Source: an uncultured bacterium (GTDB taxonomy: Bacteria; Cyanobacteriota; Vampirovibrionia; Gastranaerophilales; Gastranaerophilaceae). From it: DNA of 59,934 nt. Shown one piece after another: positions 27,186 through 36,311 of the stretch (positions within the stretch are counted from its first letter, which is position 1; each line of letters starts with the position of its first letter). A program made the translations under genes and the position numbers. The notes under the pieces are model-generated. The model was not told where the DNA came from and made no database searches. It saw only the letters and a list, made by a program, of their open reading frames with translations. Where the stretch lies: positions 1-59,934 of the forward strand of contig CADAYD010000006.1 of NCBI GenBank assembly GCA_902791985.1, written 5' to 3'.

Positions 27186-27874
27186 TAAATAATCCCCAAT
27201 TTTTCACAAGCACTATATGCAGCCTTTTGCTCGGCATCTTTTTTGGATAACCCGCTTTCAGCTGCTAAAACATCTCCGTTGTATGAAACTTCGACCTTAA
27301 AAACACGTTTATGCGCAGGGCCGGATTCACTTACGATTTTATATACCGGCCGATTTTTATCTTTACCTTGAGTATATTCCTGCAAAATCTCTTTAGCATT
27401 GTACTTTGCAAAATTATCTTTTACATCTTTTATTAACGGAGTAAAAGTTTTTTTAATATATTTACGGACCTGTTTATATCTTCCATCAAGATAATAAGCA
27501 CCTAATACAGCCTCAAAAGCGCAAGCACAAATTGAATTTAGCTTTCTTGCACCCTGTTTTTCATCGTGCTTGCTTAAAATAATAAGTTCACTCAATCCGT
27601 TTTGTTTTGCTATTTGCGCAAGTGTATTATCAGAAACAATTATGCTTCGGATTTTAGATAACTCACCCTCTGTACTATCAGGATACATGTTATATAAGAC
27701 ATCAGACACCGTCAACTTCAAGACCGCATCTCCCAAAAATTCAAGCCTTTCATATGAATCGGTATAATCTAAATTTAAATCTTGAATGTAAGAGGGATGA
27801 GTCAACGCCTTTTTATATAATTCATAATCGACAATCTTAATACCAAAAATTTTGTCTACAGGAATCATTGCCAT
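27185..27874 (-). CDS. rnc: Ribonuclease III
   Basis: This double-strand-specific endoribonuclease matures rRNA and cleaves structured RNAs. The N-terminal catalytic domain holds YERLEFLGDAVLKLTVSDVLY with the signature acidic residues, and CACAFEAVLGAYYLDG carries the second catalytic Glu. A dsRNA-binding domain follows (EILQEYTQGKDKNRPVYKI and the KKDAEQKAAYSACEKLG helix). At 229 residues it has normal length. The ATG lies inside the end of cdsA (10-base overlap). A second ATG two codons on has better spacing from AAAGG and could be the true start. Confidence 0.96.
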   Translation of the reverse strand: MAMIPVDKIFGIKIVDYELYKKALTHPSYIQDLNLDYTDSYERLEFLGDAVLKLTVSDVLYNMYPDSTEGELSKIRSIIVSDNTLAQIAKQNGLSELIILSKHDEKQGARKLNSICACAFEAVLGAYYLDGRYKQVRKYIKKTFTPLIKDVKDNFAKYNAKEILQEYTQGKDKNRPVYKIVSESGPAHKRVFKVEVSYNGDVLAAESGLSKKDAEQKAAYSACEKLGII

Positions 27875-28740
27875 ATACCTTTAATAAAGTTTAGAACAGT
27901 AGTAATCCACTCGGTTTTAAAAACAAAATACTTAAAGAAATAATAAACAATTGGAATAGTCAATGCAAAACTATCAGTTCTGTCCAAAAAACCGCCATGT
28001 CCTGGTAAAGAATCCCCGGAATCTTTCACTCCTGCATCACGTTTCAATAAAGACTCACACAAATCACCCAGTTGAGCAAAAATGGTACACAATAATCCTG
28101 CTACAAAACTCATCCACCAACTCAATCCCAAATATAGACCTATTATTTCAGCAAAAATAACAGAACACACAGCACCTCCAATTGCACCTTCTATAGTTTT
28201 ATTAGGACTTACTGTCGGTGCGAGTTTATGCTTGCCGAGTTTTGAACCAACATAATAGCAACCAACATCCGTTGCTATAACTGAAGCTATCATCATTATA
28301 ACAAAACCTAAACCACTGTCATACTGTGAACAGGTCAGATTTCTGAAAAATATAAGGTGCAACGGGAACCAACCACAATAAACCATTCCAAAAAGAGTTG
28401 TTGCAACATTTGCAATATATGGTTGTCTGCCTACAAAAAGAACCCACATAAAAGAACACATTGCACAAATGGTTAAGGCTGCAGCAACTAAATCAAACCT
28501 CTCAAAATAGACTATTGCAGCAAGAGCAACTTCCGTCAAGTAAATAACCTTTAAACTCGGATAAAACCCTTTATGGTTGAGAATTTTTACATATTCCCTT
28601 GAGGCGAATGCAAGAATTACCCCAAGTAGGGCCAGTAAATACAACCCGCCCAGTATAATGCATACAACAACTATCCACCCCATGAGTAAGCCGGTTAACA
28701 TTCTTGTTGCATTTTTATTAAACCCGAAATCAAGTTTCAT
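27865..28740 (-). CDS. cdsA: Phosphatidate cytidylyltransferase
   Basis: This inner-membrane enzyme makes CDP-diacylglycerol from phosphatidic acid and CTP, a step shared by all phospholipid synthesis. The 291-residue protein has about eight hydrophobic segments. The C-terminal signature is present as SPNKTIEGAIGG, then LKRDAGVKDSGDSLPGHGGFLDRTDS. It directly follows frr (one-base overlap). The uppS gene that commonly sits between frr and cdsA is missing. Confidence 0.95.
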   Translation of the reverse strand: MKLDFGFNKNATRMLTGLLMGWIVVVCIILGGLYLLALLGVILAFASREYVKILNHKGFYPSLKVIYLTEVALAAIVYFERFDLVAAALTICAMCSFMWVLFVGRQPYIANVATTLFGMVYCGWFPLHLIFFRNLTCSQYDSGLGFVIMMIASVIATDVGCYYVGSKLGKHKLAPTVSPNKTIEGAIGGAVCSVIFAEIIGLYLGLSWWMSFVAGLLCTIFAQLGDLCESLLKRDAGVKDSGDSLPGHGGFLDRTDSFALTIPIVYYFFKYFVFKTEWITTVLNFIKGIWQ

Positions 28741-29306
28741 TATACAGTCATAACCTCTTTTTCTTTATCTGCAACCGCTTTATCGATATTTTCAGTATAT
28801 TTATCCGTAATTTTTTGGATTTTATCTTGATTATCTTTCACTGCATCTTCAGGTAAATTTTCATCTTTTTCAATTTTCTTTAGTTTATCAACCATATCAC
28901 GACGAATATTTCTGATAGCAACTTTAGCATCCTCCCCGAGTTTCTTGACGTCTTTTGCGATTTCACGACGTCTATCCTCAGTTAGGGGTGGGAACGGCAA
29001 ACGAATACAAGTTCCGTCAGAATTTGGAGTAATACCGATTTCAGCTTTTATTATCCCTTTTTCAATTTCTTTCATGATAGTTTTATCATAAGGAGTAATA
29101 ACTAGTGTTGTGCCGTCTTGAACCGATACTTGCGACATCTGTCTTAACGGAGTAGGAGCTCCGTAATATTCGACAACAACTTTATCTAAAATGGCAGGAT
29201 TAGCACGACCAGAACGAACAGATGCAAACTCTTTATGCAACTGAGTGAGCGCTTTTTCCATTCTTTCTTCGCCAAATAAATACATTTCATCTAATGCTTC
29301 TGACAT
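28740..29306 (-). CDS. frr: Ribosome recycling factor
   Basis: RRF splits post-termination ribosomes together with EF-G. The 188-residue protein shows RMEKALTQLHKEFASVRSGRANPAIL, then VEYYGAPTPLRQMSQVSVQDG and the C-terminal RREIAKDVKKLGEDAKVAIRN pattern (quoted in part). Length and order (pyrH, then frr) are canonical. An AAGGGG-type ribosome binding site precedes the ATG. Confidence 0.97.
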   Translation of the reverse strand: MSEALDEMYLFGEERMEKALTQLHKEFASVRSGRANPAILDKVVVEYYGAPTPLRQMSQVSVQDGTTLVITPYDKTIMKEIEKGIIKAEIGITPNSDGTCIRLPFPPLTEDRRREIAKDVKKLGEDAKVAIRNIRRDMVDKLKKIEKDENLPEDAVKDNQDKIQKITDKYTENIDKAVADKEKEVMTV

Positions 29307-29319
29307 AATTTACCCCTTT

Positions 29320-30066
29320 CTAGTTTATATATGTTCCTAATTGTTCACCATTTAGAATATCTTTTATTCCGTTTTCTTTTTTGAAATCAAAAACTACAAT
29401 CGGAATATTATTTTGTTTACACAAATCACATGCCGATGTATCCATAACTTTTAACCCATTTATGATAATATCATCATAGTGCATTCGGTCAATTTTTTTA
29501 GCGTTAGGATCAGATTTTGGATCCGCACTGTAAACACCATCCACACCATTTTTAGCCATAAGCATAGCTTGAGCATTAATTTCCGATGCTCTTAATGCAG
29601 CTGCAGTATCGGTTGTAAAGAACGGATTGCCTGTACCTGCAGCAAATATAACCACTCTGCCTTTTTCAAGGTGACGAATAGCTCTGTGTCGAATATACGG
29701 TTCTGCAATTTGATTCATAGCAATAGCGCTTTGGACACGACAATCAACCCCGATTTGCGTTAAAGCACTTTGCAAGGTTATTCCGTTCATAACAGTTGCC
29801 AACATGCCGACATAATCGCCTGTTGCCCTATCAAGACCGATTTTTGTGCTGTTTTTCATTCCTCGAAAGATGTTTCCTCCTCCGACAACTACTGCAACCT
29901 GTGCACCCATTTCAACAGCCTTTTTAATTTCATTTGCAATCATTGTAACGGGTTCCGGAGCAATACCAAATTGTTGCGCCCCTAAAAGTGCCTCCCCGCT
30001 AATCTTTAATAAAATTCTGTTATATTTCAATTTCAATTTCTCCCTATGAATCGTTAAAAACGACAT
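29320..30066 (-). CDS. pyrH: Uridylate kinase
   Basis: PyrH phosphorylates UMP to UDP in pyrimidine nucleotide synthesis. The sequence has YNRILLKISGEALLG, VVVGGGNIFRG and GNPFFTTDTAAALRASE, all typical of the hexameric bacterial UMP kinase. With the ATG at 30066 the protein is 248 residues. AAGGA is too close to that ATG, however, and an AGGGAG nine bases before a TTG at 30030 fits better and gives the usual MKYNRILLK start. It leads the pyrH-frr-cdsA-rnc-rpe operon. Confidence 0.96.
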   Translation of the reverse strand: MSFLTIHREKLKLKYNRILLKISGEALLGAQQFGIAPEPVTMIANEIKKAVEMGAQVAVVVGGGNIFRGMKNSTKIGLDRATGDYVGMLATVMNGITLQSALTQIGVDCRVQSAIAMNQIAEPYIRHRAIRHLEKGRVVIFAAGTGNPFFTTDTAAALRASEINAQAMLMAKNGVDGVYSADPKSDPNAKKIDRMHYDDIIINGLKVMDTSACDLCKQNNIPIVVFDFKKENGIKDILNGEQLGTYIN

Positions 30067-30135
30067 ATTCCTTTTCTTTCTTATACCCCAAAATCAACAT
30101 TATGTAAAGAAAGTATTTCCCAATTTTAATATATT

Positions 30136-30870
30136 TTATCCTTCGCTAAATTCTTGAATTGAAATTGAATCTATACCGGTCAACGATTGAAAAGATTTGT
30201 ATAAATCTTTTATTGGCTTTCTGTCCATAACATTTATTACACAGGTCAATTTTGTTGAATTTTCATCCGCGTTAAGCTGGCGACGCTTAATTTCAGAAAT
30301 ATCCTGATATTTTTCGATTATGAAATCCTGAACAGTTTGGACATAATCATTAGCACAAACAATACCAACTTTAATCATTCTGGTTTTCTTAGTACTTGAA
30401 GGAAGAACATTTCTTTCAAAAAGTCTAACCATTACAAGAGTTAAAATAGCCATCGCCGTACCGGCAAAAGCAATATCAAACATGCCCGCCCCGCAAGCCA
30501 TACCGATACTTGCCGAAATCCACAATGTTGATGCGGTTGTTAAACCTAAAACTATCGGTCCATTCCTTAAAACAGTACCTGCGCCAATAAAACCGATACC
30601 TGTTACTACTTGCGCAGCAACTCTTGCAGTATCTCTTATTCCGGTTGCTTGAGAGATAACGACATTATCACCGTGCGCAAAAGTCGGAAAGCCATATATT
30701 GAAATCAATGTAAAAATACACGCACCCAAAGCGACCATAATGTGGGTTCTTAAACCGGCATACTTGTTAGTTAACTCTCTTTCAAGTCCGATGCAAAAAC
30801 TAAAAGCCACAGCCGCAACAATACTTAAAACAAAATTCATATTTATAATTTGATCTACGTTTAAAATCAT
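30136..30870 (-). CDS. MgtC/SapB family membrane protein
   Basis: This 244-residue protein has an N-terminal membrane domain of about four segments and a cytosolic C-terminal domain. The MgtC signature is clear: SFCIGLERELTNKYAGLRTHIMVALG, then TGIGFIGAGTVLRNG and TTASTLWISASIGMACG (quoted in parts). The C-terminal part (from about residue 165) resembles an ACT-like ligand-binding fold. Members are linked to magnesium limitation and membrane energetics. It lies downstream of the oligopeptide importer genes on the same strand but with its own gap, so shared transcription is uncertain. Confidence 0.9.
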   Translation of the reverse strand: MILNVDQIINMNFVLSIVAAVAFSFCIGLERELTNKYAGLRTHIMVALGACIFTLISIYGFPTFAHGDNVVISQATGIRDTARVAAQVVTGIGFIGAGTVLRNGPIVLGLTTASTLWISASIGMACGAGMFDIAFAGTAMAILTLVMVRLFERNVLPSSTKKTRMIKVGIVCANDYVQTVQDFIIEKYQDISEIKRRQLNADENSTKLTCVINVMDRKPIKDLYKSFQSLTGIDSISIQEFSEG

Positions 30871-30915
30871 TTAACACTCCTTTGTTAAAATGCCTTCGTC
30901 ATTTCAATAATAAAA

Positions 30916-31983
30916 TTATCGTACCTTACTTTTAGGATCAAGTACATCTCTAATAGTATCACCTATAAGGTTAAATGCCAAAACTGATACAAAAATTAAA
31001 AATCCCGGAGTTAAAAGCCAAGGCCTATATAAGATGTTTGTAAATTCCTGAGCCTCTTTTAGCATATTACCCCAGCTTGCATCCGGTTGCTGAATACCTA
31101 ACCCTAAAAAGCTTAAACCCGACTCAGACAGTATATAAGATGGTACAGACAACGTCATTGCAACTATTACAAAGCTTGTCGTCTGCGGAAGAATATGCTT
31201 TGTTATAATGCGCAGTTTAGATGCTCCGATACTTTTCGCAGCCTGAACATAATCTTCAGTCTTAATCGATAAGACCATTCCGCGTACCACTCTTGCAAAC
31301 CCTGCCCAGCCGATTAATGCCAATATCAAGACAATCAGCATAAATCTTTGGCTGCTTGTCATACCGGAAGGCAGTATAGACGCCAAAATAATCAGAAGGT
31401 AAAAACTCGGAATAGACATTACCCCTTCTGCAAAACGCATCATAATCATATCGGTTTTTCCGCCTAAATAACCGGAGATTCCGCCATACAAAAGTCCGAT
31501 AGGAAACAGAACAAACAGGGCCAAAAAACCAATAGTCATTGATATTCTGCCGCCGAATAGCAGCCTTGAAAATACATCCCTGCCATTTATATCAGTACCT
31601 AATAAAAATATTCTCCCGTCATTATCAGTTGTGAATAAATGTCTTTTGGCAGGAACTAAACCCAAAAATTTATACGGCTGACCTTTCCCAAAGAATTTTA
31701 TATAATGTTTTTTACTCCTGTCTAAATTGTACTTTATTTCAAGAGTGTTTTGGTCAAATTCTCTCACATAGTTGTATGTATATGGTTTTGAAAACTTGCC
31801 GTTCTCATCAATGGTAAAGATTTTTGATGGCGGAACATAAGCCATGGTTCTATCTGAAAAATCTTTTGTATATGGAGCAATAAAATCGGCTAAAAATAAG
31901 GAAACATAAATTATTCCAAGAATAACAAGCGCAATTCTTGCAAATTTATCTTTCCATAATGCTTTGAATAACTCTCTAATCAT
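30916..31983 (-). CDS. Oligopeptide/dipeptide ABC transporter permease (OppC/DppC type)
   Basis: This is the second membrane subunit of a peptide-type ABC importer, 355 residues. The N-terminal segment VILGIIYVSLFLADFIAPY is followed by an unusually long periplasmic stretch of about 80 residues and GTDINGRDVFSRLLFGGRIS, a family hallmark. The coupling motif AAKSIGASKLRIITKHILP matches the EAA loop. FLGLGIQQPDASWGNML is also diagnostic. It overlaps the upstream permease by four bases. No OppD or OppF ATPase genes are nearby. Confidence 0.94.
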   Translation of the reverse strand: MIRELFKALWKDKFARIALVILGIIYVSLFLADFIAPYTKDFSDRTMAYVPPSKIFTIDENGKFSKPYTYNYVREFDQNTLEIKYNLDRSKKHYIKFFGKGQPYKFLGLVPAKRHLFTTDNDGRIFLLGTDINGRDVFSRLLFGGRISMTIGFLALFVLFPIGLLYGGISGYLGGKTDMIMMRFAEGVMSIPSFYLLIILASILPSGMTSSQRFMLIVLILALIGWAGFARVVRGMVLSIKTEDYVQAAKSIGASKLRIITKHILPQTTSFVIVAMTLSVPSYILSESGLSFLGLGIQQPDASWGNMLKEAQEFTNILYRPWLLTPGFLIFVSVLAFNLIGDTIRDVLDPKSKVR

Positions 31984-32951
31984 GACTTACTCCTTATTCT
32001 CGGATCAGTAATGATTAGCAAGATATCAGCAATCAAATTCCCGATTACAAGCATTATTGCACCCATCATTAAAGAAGCCATAACAAGATTTATATCTGAT
32101 TTTAAAACAGCCTCAAGTATTAGTCGACCCAAACCTGGGTACTGAAATACGTATTCGGTAAGTGCAGCGCCGGATAACAATCCCGCAAATTCAAAACCTA
32201 AAAGCGTAATCATAGGATTAAGAGCATTGCGCAGCGCATGTTTATAAATTACAACTCCTTCACTCACTCCTTTAGCTCTTGCAAATTTCACATAATCGCT
32301 ATCTAAAACATCAAGCATATTTGCACGCATCTGACGCTGTAATCCTGCGAGCGAAATGGTAAATAAAACTATTACAGGTAGAATCAAATGGTGAGTAATA
32401 TCCCAAAATTTAGCCCCGAAACTCATATCGGCAAAATTCGGACTGGTTAAACCACCTATTGGGAACCAACCGGTTTTTACGGCAAACATCAATAATAAAA
32501 CCGCAAAGAAAAATGACGGTATCGCCATTCCGATACTTGTTAAGACGGTTAAAATTCTATCTAAATTGGTTTTCCATCGGACAGCCGCAATTATGCCAAG
32601 CGGAACGCCAACAAGCCAAGTTAAAAGGATTACAATTGTTGTTAAAAGCAAAGTATTTGGAATGCGTTCTCCGAGTTTTTGACTTACCTTTTCGCCCGTA
32701 GAAGTTATTCCTAAATCCCCACGAGCAAACGATAATGCCCATTTACCGTACTGAATAATTATCGGTTTATCAAGACCCAATCTTGCCTTTTCTTTTTCTA
32801 CTGTTTCAGGCGAAACTGAAGGATTCAGCTTTAACTCTGCAAGCGGATCAACCGGTGACAACCTTATAATGAAAAAACTTATCATTGATACGATTATCAA
32901 CAAAGGTATAGTTTGAAGTATTCTCTTAATTATGTACTTTATCGTGTCCAA
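31980..32951 (-). CDS. Oligopeptide/dipeptide ABC transporter permease (OppB/DppB type)
   Basis: This 323-residue first membrane subunit begins IKYIIKRILQTIPLLIIVSMISFF, typical of OppB. It has the EAA-loop region YVKFARAKGVSEGVVIYKHALRNALNP (quoted in part) and EYVFQYPGLGRLILEAV. About six hydrophobic segments are visible. It starts inside the end of the binding-protein gene (26-base overlap) and overlaps the next permease by four bases, so the three genes form a tight operon. Confidence 0.94.
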   Translation of the reverse strand: MDTIKYIIKRILQTIPLLIIVSMISFFIIRLSPVDPLAELKLNPSVSPETVEKEKARLGLDKPIIIQYGKWALSFARGDLGITSTGEKVSQKLGERIPNTLLLTTIVILLTWLVGVPLGIIAAVRWKTNLDRILTVLTSIGMAIPSFFFAVLLLMFAVKTGWFPIGGLTSPNFADMSFGAKFWDITHHLILPVIVLFTISLAGLQRQMRANMLDVLDSDYVKFARAKGVSEGVVIYKHALRNALNPMITLLGFEFAGLLSGAALTEYVFQYPGLGRLILEAVLKSDINLVMASLMMGAIMLVIGNLIADILLIITDPRIRSKS

Positions 32952-34782
32952 TATATATTTCCTCTATATTATGTGTAATTCCGCCAAGACTTGAGGGGTA
33001 AATATTTTTGAATTTATCCCTGATTGCAACGATTCTTATGGGCGAATATATATATATCATCGGTTTCTGATTGTAAACAATTTCCTGATACTTGTCATAA
33101 TAAATTTTTCTGTCCTCAAATTTTGTGGCAAGTGCACCTTTTTCAAACATTAAATCTAGCTCTTTTTCCCACGGTAAAATACCTGCTTTCCCTTCCTGAG
33201 GCGTTCTCATATTAAACATGTGCAAGCGCCCGTCTGACATCCAGACATTTTTACCCCCGTTTGGTTCCAACGGCGAACCTGTCAAACCCATTATGACCAT
33301 ATCCCAATCAAATGTTGAAACAAGTTTGTTTACGAGCGAATTAAACTCTATAGGTTTAAAATTAACTTTCATTCCCAAATCTTCAAGGTCTTGCTTAACC
33401 ATGACACCAATTGCTTCACGTTCGGTATTACCTGCATTTGTGTATAGATTGAATTCTACTCTGTTACCGTATTTATCAAATAATTGTCCCCTTTTATCAG
33501 TCTTAAATCCTGATTTTTTGAGTAAAATTTTTGCAGCATTTATATCTTTATTATATGATTTCAATCTTTTATTCAAATAAATAGAATTTAAAGATTCCGG
33601 CGTAAAAAGCGGAACACCTATGCCATTTGCAATATTCAAAACCATATTTTTGCGGTCTATTGAATAATCAACTGCTCTGCGGAAATTCAAATCACTAAAC
33701 CACTTTTGCTTAATCGGATCAACATAATACTTACCTTTATCATTCTTACGATTATTTAAATTAAGCGAAATATACATTGTACCTGTATCAGGTCCGAGAT
33801 TATACAATTTAAAATCCGAATATTGCTCTAATGATTTGTAACGAGCGACTTTTGAACCTTGCAGGGAAATTACGTCAAGCTCTTTAGCCTCAAATTTTAA
33901 AACTTCGTTATTTAAATCACCAACAATTAAATAAACCAGCTTATCAAGATATGGCAGCTTTTCATTTTTAGAGTTGATTTCATAATAGTTTGGATTGCGT
34001 TCAAATACAACTCTTTGGGCAGGGACGTATTCCTTTAACTTAAATGCGCCCGATACCACAAAATCTTGGGGCTTTGAGTTTGTAGATAAGAATGAATCAA
34101 AATATTCCTTACCTTTTTGAACCGCAGGATAAAAAACATGCTTAGGCGCAATGGACATAGAAAGTGACCTTAAAAAAGGCGCATAAGGTTCAGGTATAGA
34201 AAAAACAACAATATAATCCCCATACTTACGGACTATAGGCAATTTGCCGTTTATGACGAGTGAATCCCTTGTTGAAGTATCTCCAAAACCTCCAAAAATT
34301 ATATTTTGCCACGTAAATACAACATCATCTGCCGTAATAGGCTTCCCGTCAGACCATTTAATTCCGTGTCTCAGATATATGGTATAAACTTTCCCGTCAG
34401 GCGAAATTGTATAACCTTTCGCAAGTTTTGGGGCTACGTCTCCTGTTACGGGGTTGGTTGTAAATAATCCGTCATACATAACCCCTGATAATATCGCAGA
34501 AGTATTATCCTTACAGTTAAACGGGTTAAAAGTTTTCGGACCCTCCCCGATAGTTGAAGATACAAGAGTACCTCCAAAATTTCCCACCTGAGCTTGTGAT
34601 TGCAAATAATCAACTCCGTCTATTGTAACGTTCTTCGGTATAGGATAGCTTTCAACTGTATTTGTCTGATATTCATTGTTATTTTGCGGAATTTTTGTAG
34701 GAATATCTTGAACAATACACGCTCTTAATAAAAGCGCAGCCAACACCAAAAATAATAATACCCTAAACACTCTCCCTCTCAT
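32926..34782 (-). CDS. Family 5 extracellular solute-binding protein (peptide-binding type)
   Basis: This is the substrate-binding component of the peptide importer, 618 residues. The N-terminus is basic then hydrophobic (VLLFLVLAALLLRAC); the cysteine could be a lipidation site, although the lipobox with Arg before Ala is imperfect. Family landmarks are FNPFNCKDNTSAILSGVMYDGL, YTIYLRHGIKWSDGKPITADDVVFTW and FRRAVDYSIDRKNMV, each quoted in part. It would sit in the periplasm, tethered to a membrane or free. It leads the three-gene operon. The ligand may be a peptide, but nickel, sugar oligomers and muropeptides are also known ligands of this family. Confidence 0.93.
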   Translation of the reverse strand: MRGRVFRVLLFLVLAALLLRACIVQDIPTKIPQNNNEYQTNTVESYPIPKNVTIDGVDYLQSQAQVGNFGGTLVSSTIGEGPKTFNPFNCKDNTSAILSGVMYDGLFTTNPVTGDVAPKLAKGYTISPDGKVYTIYLRHGIKWSDGKPITADDVVFTWQNIIFGGFGDTSTRDSLVINGKLPIVRKYGDYIVVFSIPEPYAPFLRSLSMSIAPKHVFYPAVQKGKEYFDSFLSTNSKPQDFVVSGAFKLKEYVPAQRVVFERNPNYYEINSKNEKLPYLDKLVYLIVGDLNNEVLKFEAKELDVISLQGSKVARYKSLEQYSDFKLYNLGPDTGTMYISLNLNNRKNDKGKYYVDPIKQKWFSDLNFRRAVDYSIDRKNMVLNIANGIGVPLFTPESLNSIYLNKRLKSYNKDINAAKILLKKSGFKTDKRGQLFDKYGNRVEFNLYTNAGNTEREAIGVMVKQDLEDLGMKVNFKPIEFNSLVNKLVSTFDWDMVIMGLTGSPLEPNGGKNVWMSDGRLHMFNMRTPQEGKAGILPWEKELDLMFEKGALATKFEDRKIYYDKYQEIVYNQKPMIYIYSPIRIVAIRDKFKNIYPSSLGGITHNIEEIYIGHDKVHN

Positions 34783-35081
34783 GTCTTTAATAATAACATA
34801 AATTTAGAATTTTGCACTAGCAGACAAGGTGATTTAAAAATTTTTTTTAAAGGTAAAAGTTGAAATTTTAACAAAAATAGCAAATAATATATCTACATAG
34901 ATATGTTATAAATATTCAATGTTTCATATTGCTACATTTACCAAAATTTCTTTAAAGTTTTTGCAAAATTGAACGACCACTTCACTGCGTGAAGTTCGGC
35001 TTGAGTGTATTAAGATGAAAAATAATAAAATATATGCAATAATAACGCCAATTCATTACATTCAAGCGGTTTAAAAACAAT
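34783..35081. other. Intergenic region upstream of the importer operon
   Basis: No gene is seen. The region should hold the promoter of the minus-strand importer operon. A 7-bp hairpin (ACTTCAC, TGC, GTGAAGT) lies at 34979-34995 within a GC-richer patch. Nothing else stands out. Confidence 0.4.
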
Positions 35082-35101
35082 AAAAAAGAGGCTTATGCCT
35101 C
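35082..35101 (-). terminator. Intrinsic terminator of the tRNA-Glu gene
   Basis: On the minus strand GAGGC, loop ATAA, GCCTC is followed by TTTTTT (A residues at 35082-35087). It lies 12 bases after the end of the tRNA. Confidence 0.85.
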
Positions 35102-35113
35102 AAATCTTTTAAA

Positions 35114-35189
35114 TGGTACCCCCAAGCGAATTCGAATCGCTGTCTACACCGTGAAAGGGTGTTGTCCTAGGCCTCTAGACGATGGGGGC
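35114..35189 (-). tRNA. tRNA-Glu (anticodon UUC)
   Basis: The minus strand folds as a complete 76-base cloverleaf. The acceptor stem GCCCCCA pairs with TGGGGGT (G-U at the first pair). The anticodon stem-loop is ACACC-CTTTCAC-GGTGT with TTC as anticodon, and the T arm is AGCGA-TTCGAAT-TCGCT. The 3' end CCA is encoded. The sequence closely matches the usual bacterial tRNA-Glu pattern. A terminator follows at once, so it is a single-gene unit. Confidence 0.97.
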
Positions 35190-35239
35190 TTGTGTAAATC
35201 CCTTATGTGAAAACATGTTATCTTGAACAAAACTAAATG

Positions 35240-36226
35240 TCAAGAATTTGATTTAAGCATTTTTATTTCGTCCATTATTTTAAATATCTCGGAAGTAACA
35301 TCCGATTTAGAATGAATATTTTCTTTTACAAGCTGAGAGAATTCAACTTTTTTAAACTCATGCATCCCTCTGTGCTTGAATATTTCTTCAAGATATTCCA
35401 CCCTATGTCCGGCACTCGGAATTATATCATCATTAATAAGTGAAATATTATTAAATGCCAATTTTAACGTTCTTTCAACCAAATCATTTGACAACAAATC
35501 CTCAAATTCTCCACATTCAATTATATGAATCTTATCTTTAGGTTTTAGCCTGTGAGAAATTTCTTTAGCGTTTTCCACCCCATCCTTATCCAGCAAAATG
35601 TATATAGGCAATTTTAATAAATCACAAATTTCATAATAAAGTTTTACTACTTGATTTTTACCGCCTGCAGGAATAATAAAAACACCATTTTTATCGAAAT
35701 CAAAATCACAAAGCTTGGCAAACTCTGGCAGCAAAGTTTCTTCCGTTGCACCTTCGACAAGAATTACCATTTCTATCGGAAATCTAAAACCCAGCTTCTG
35801 TCGCTCTTTTTTTATATCTGCATTATTTTTTATAGACTTAATCCAAATCAAATTCGGAACAGATTTTTTATCAATAAATTCTATACAAGATTTATAGTCG
35901 AATTTATTGTCTATTAGATTGATTGTTTTATCATTTAAATACGAAACAGAATTTTCATATTTTAAAAGCTCTTTATTTATTGATAAATCAGATGAAATTT
36001 TTCCGAATACTTTTTTTATAGAAAAATTAAAAACTTCTTGAGCATAATCCCTGAGCTTTTCATAATCCATATTATCCAAATCATTTTTACTGAAAGACGG
36101 CTCTATAAGATTATGCAAAACTATATCTTTATATACACGTAAGTACTTTACTTCTGCAGATTTAAAACGTGTAAGTCTGTCTATTGATATAAGTATTTGT
36201 TCTTTTGTAAGTGGCTTGATTCTCAT
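35240..36226 (-). CDS. TOPRIM-domain protein of unknown function
   Basis: This 328-residue soluble protein contains an OLD-like TOPRIM domain in its second half: VEGATEETLLPEF with the catalytic-type Glu at residues 157-169, and YILLDKDG with the Asp pair near 209-216. TOPRIM domains bind metal and act on nucleic-acid phosphodiester bonds. The first half (residues 1-150) is helical and charged and is not recognised. There is no ATPase domain, unlike OLD-family nucleases, and no partner ATPase gene beside it. It lies between a tRNA gene and the papain-like gene, on the opposite strand to the latter. An accessory or defence role is possible but unproven. Confidence 0.75.
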   Translation of the reverse strand: MRIKPLTKEQILISIDRLTRFKSAEVKYLRVYKDIVLHNLIEPSFSKNDLDNMDYEKLRDYAQEVFNFSIKKVFGKISSDLSINKELLKYENSVSYLNDKTINLIDNKFDYKSCIEFIDKKSVPNLIWIKSIKNNADIKKERQKLGFRFPIEMVILVEGATEETLLPEFAKLCDFDFDKNGVFIIPAGGKNQVVKLYYEICDLLKLPIYILLDKDGVENAKEISHRLKPKDKIHIIECGEFEDLLSNDLVERTLKLAFNNISLINDDIIPSAGHRVEYLEEIFKHRGMHEFKKVEFSQLVKENIHSKSDVTSEIFKIMDEIKMLKSNS

Positions 36227-36262
36227 ATTATTTATTTACATTTATTTACATTTATTTTATAA

Positions 36263-36278
36263 AATAGCAATTTTTTCT
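36263..36278 (+). promoter_or_regulatory. Shared upstream element, copy 1
   Basis: AATAGCAATTTTTTCT is identical to a 16-base element at 37757-37772. It lies 33 bases before the ATG of the papain-like gene and is followed by an AT-rich stretch (TTTTTAATATAAAT) that could hold a -10 box. It may be a promoter element for co-regulated genes. Confidence 0.4.
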
Positions 36279-36311
36279 ATATCTGATTTTTAATATAAAT
36301 GTGGAGTTATT

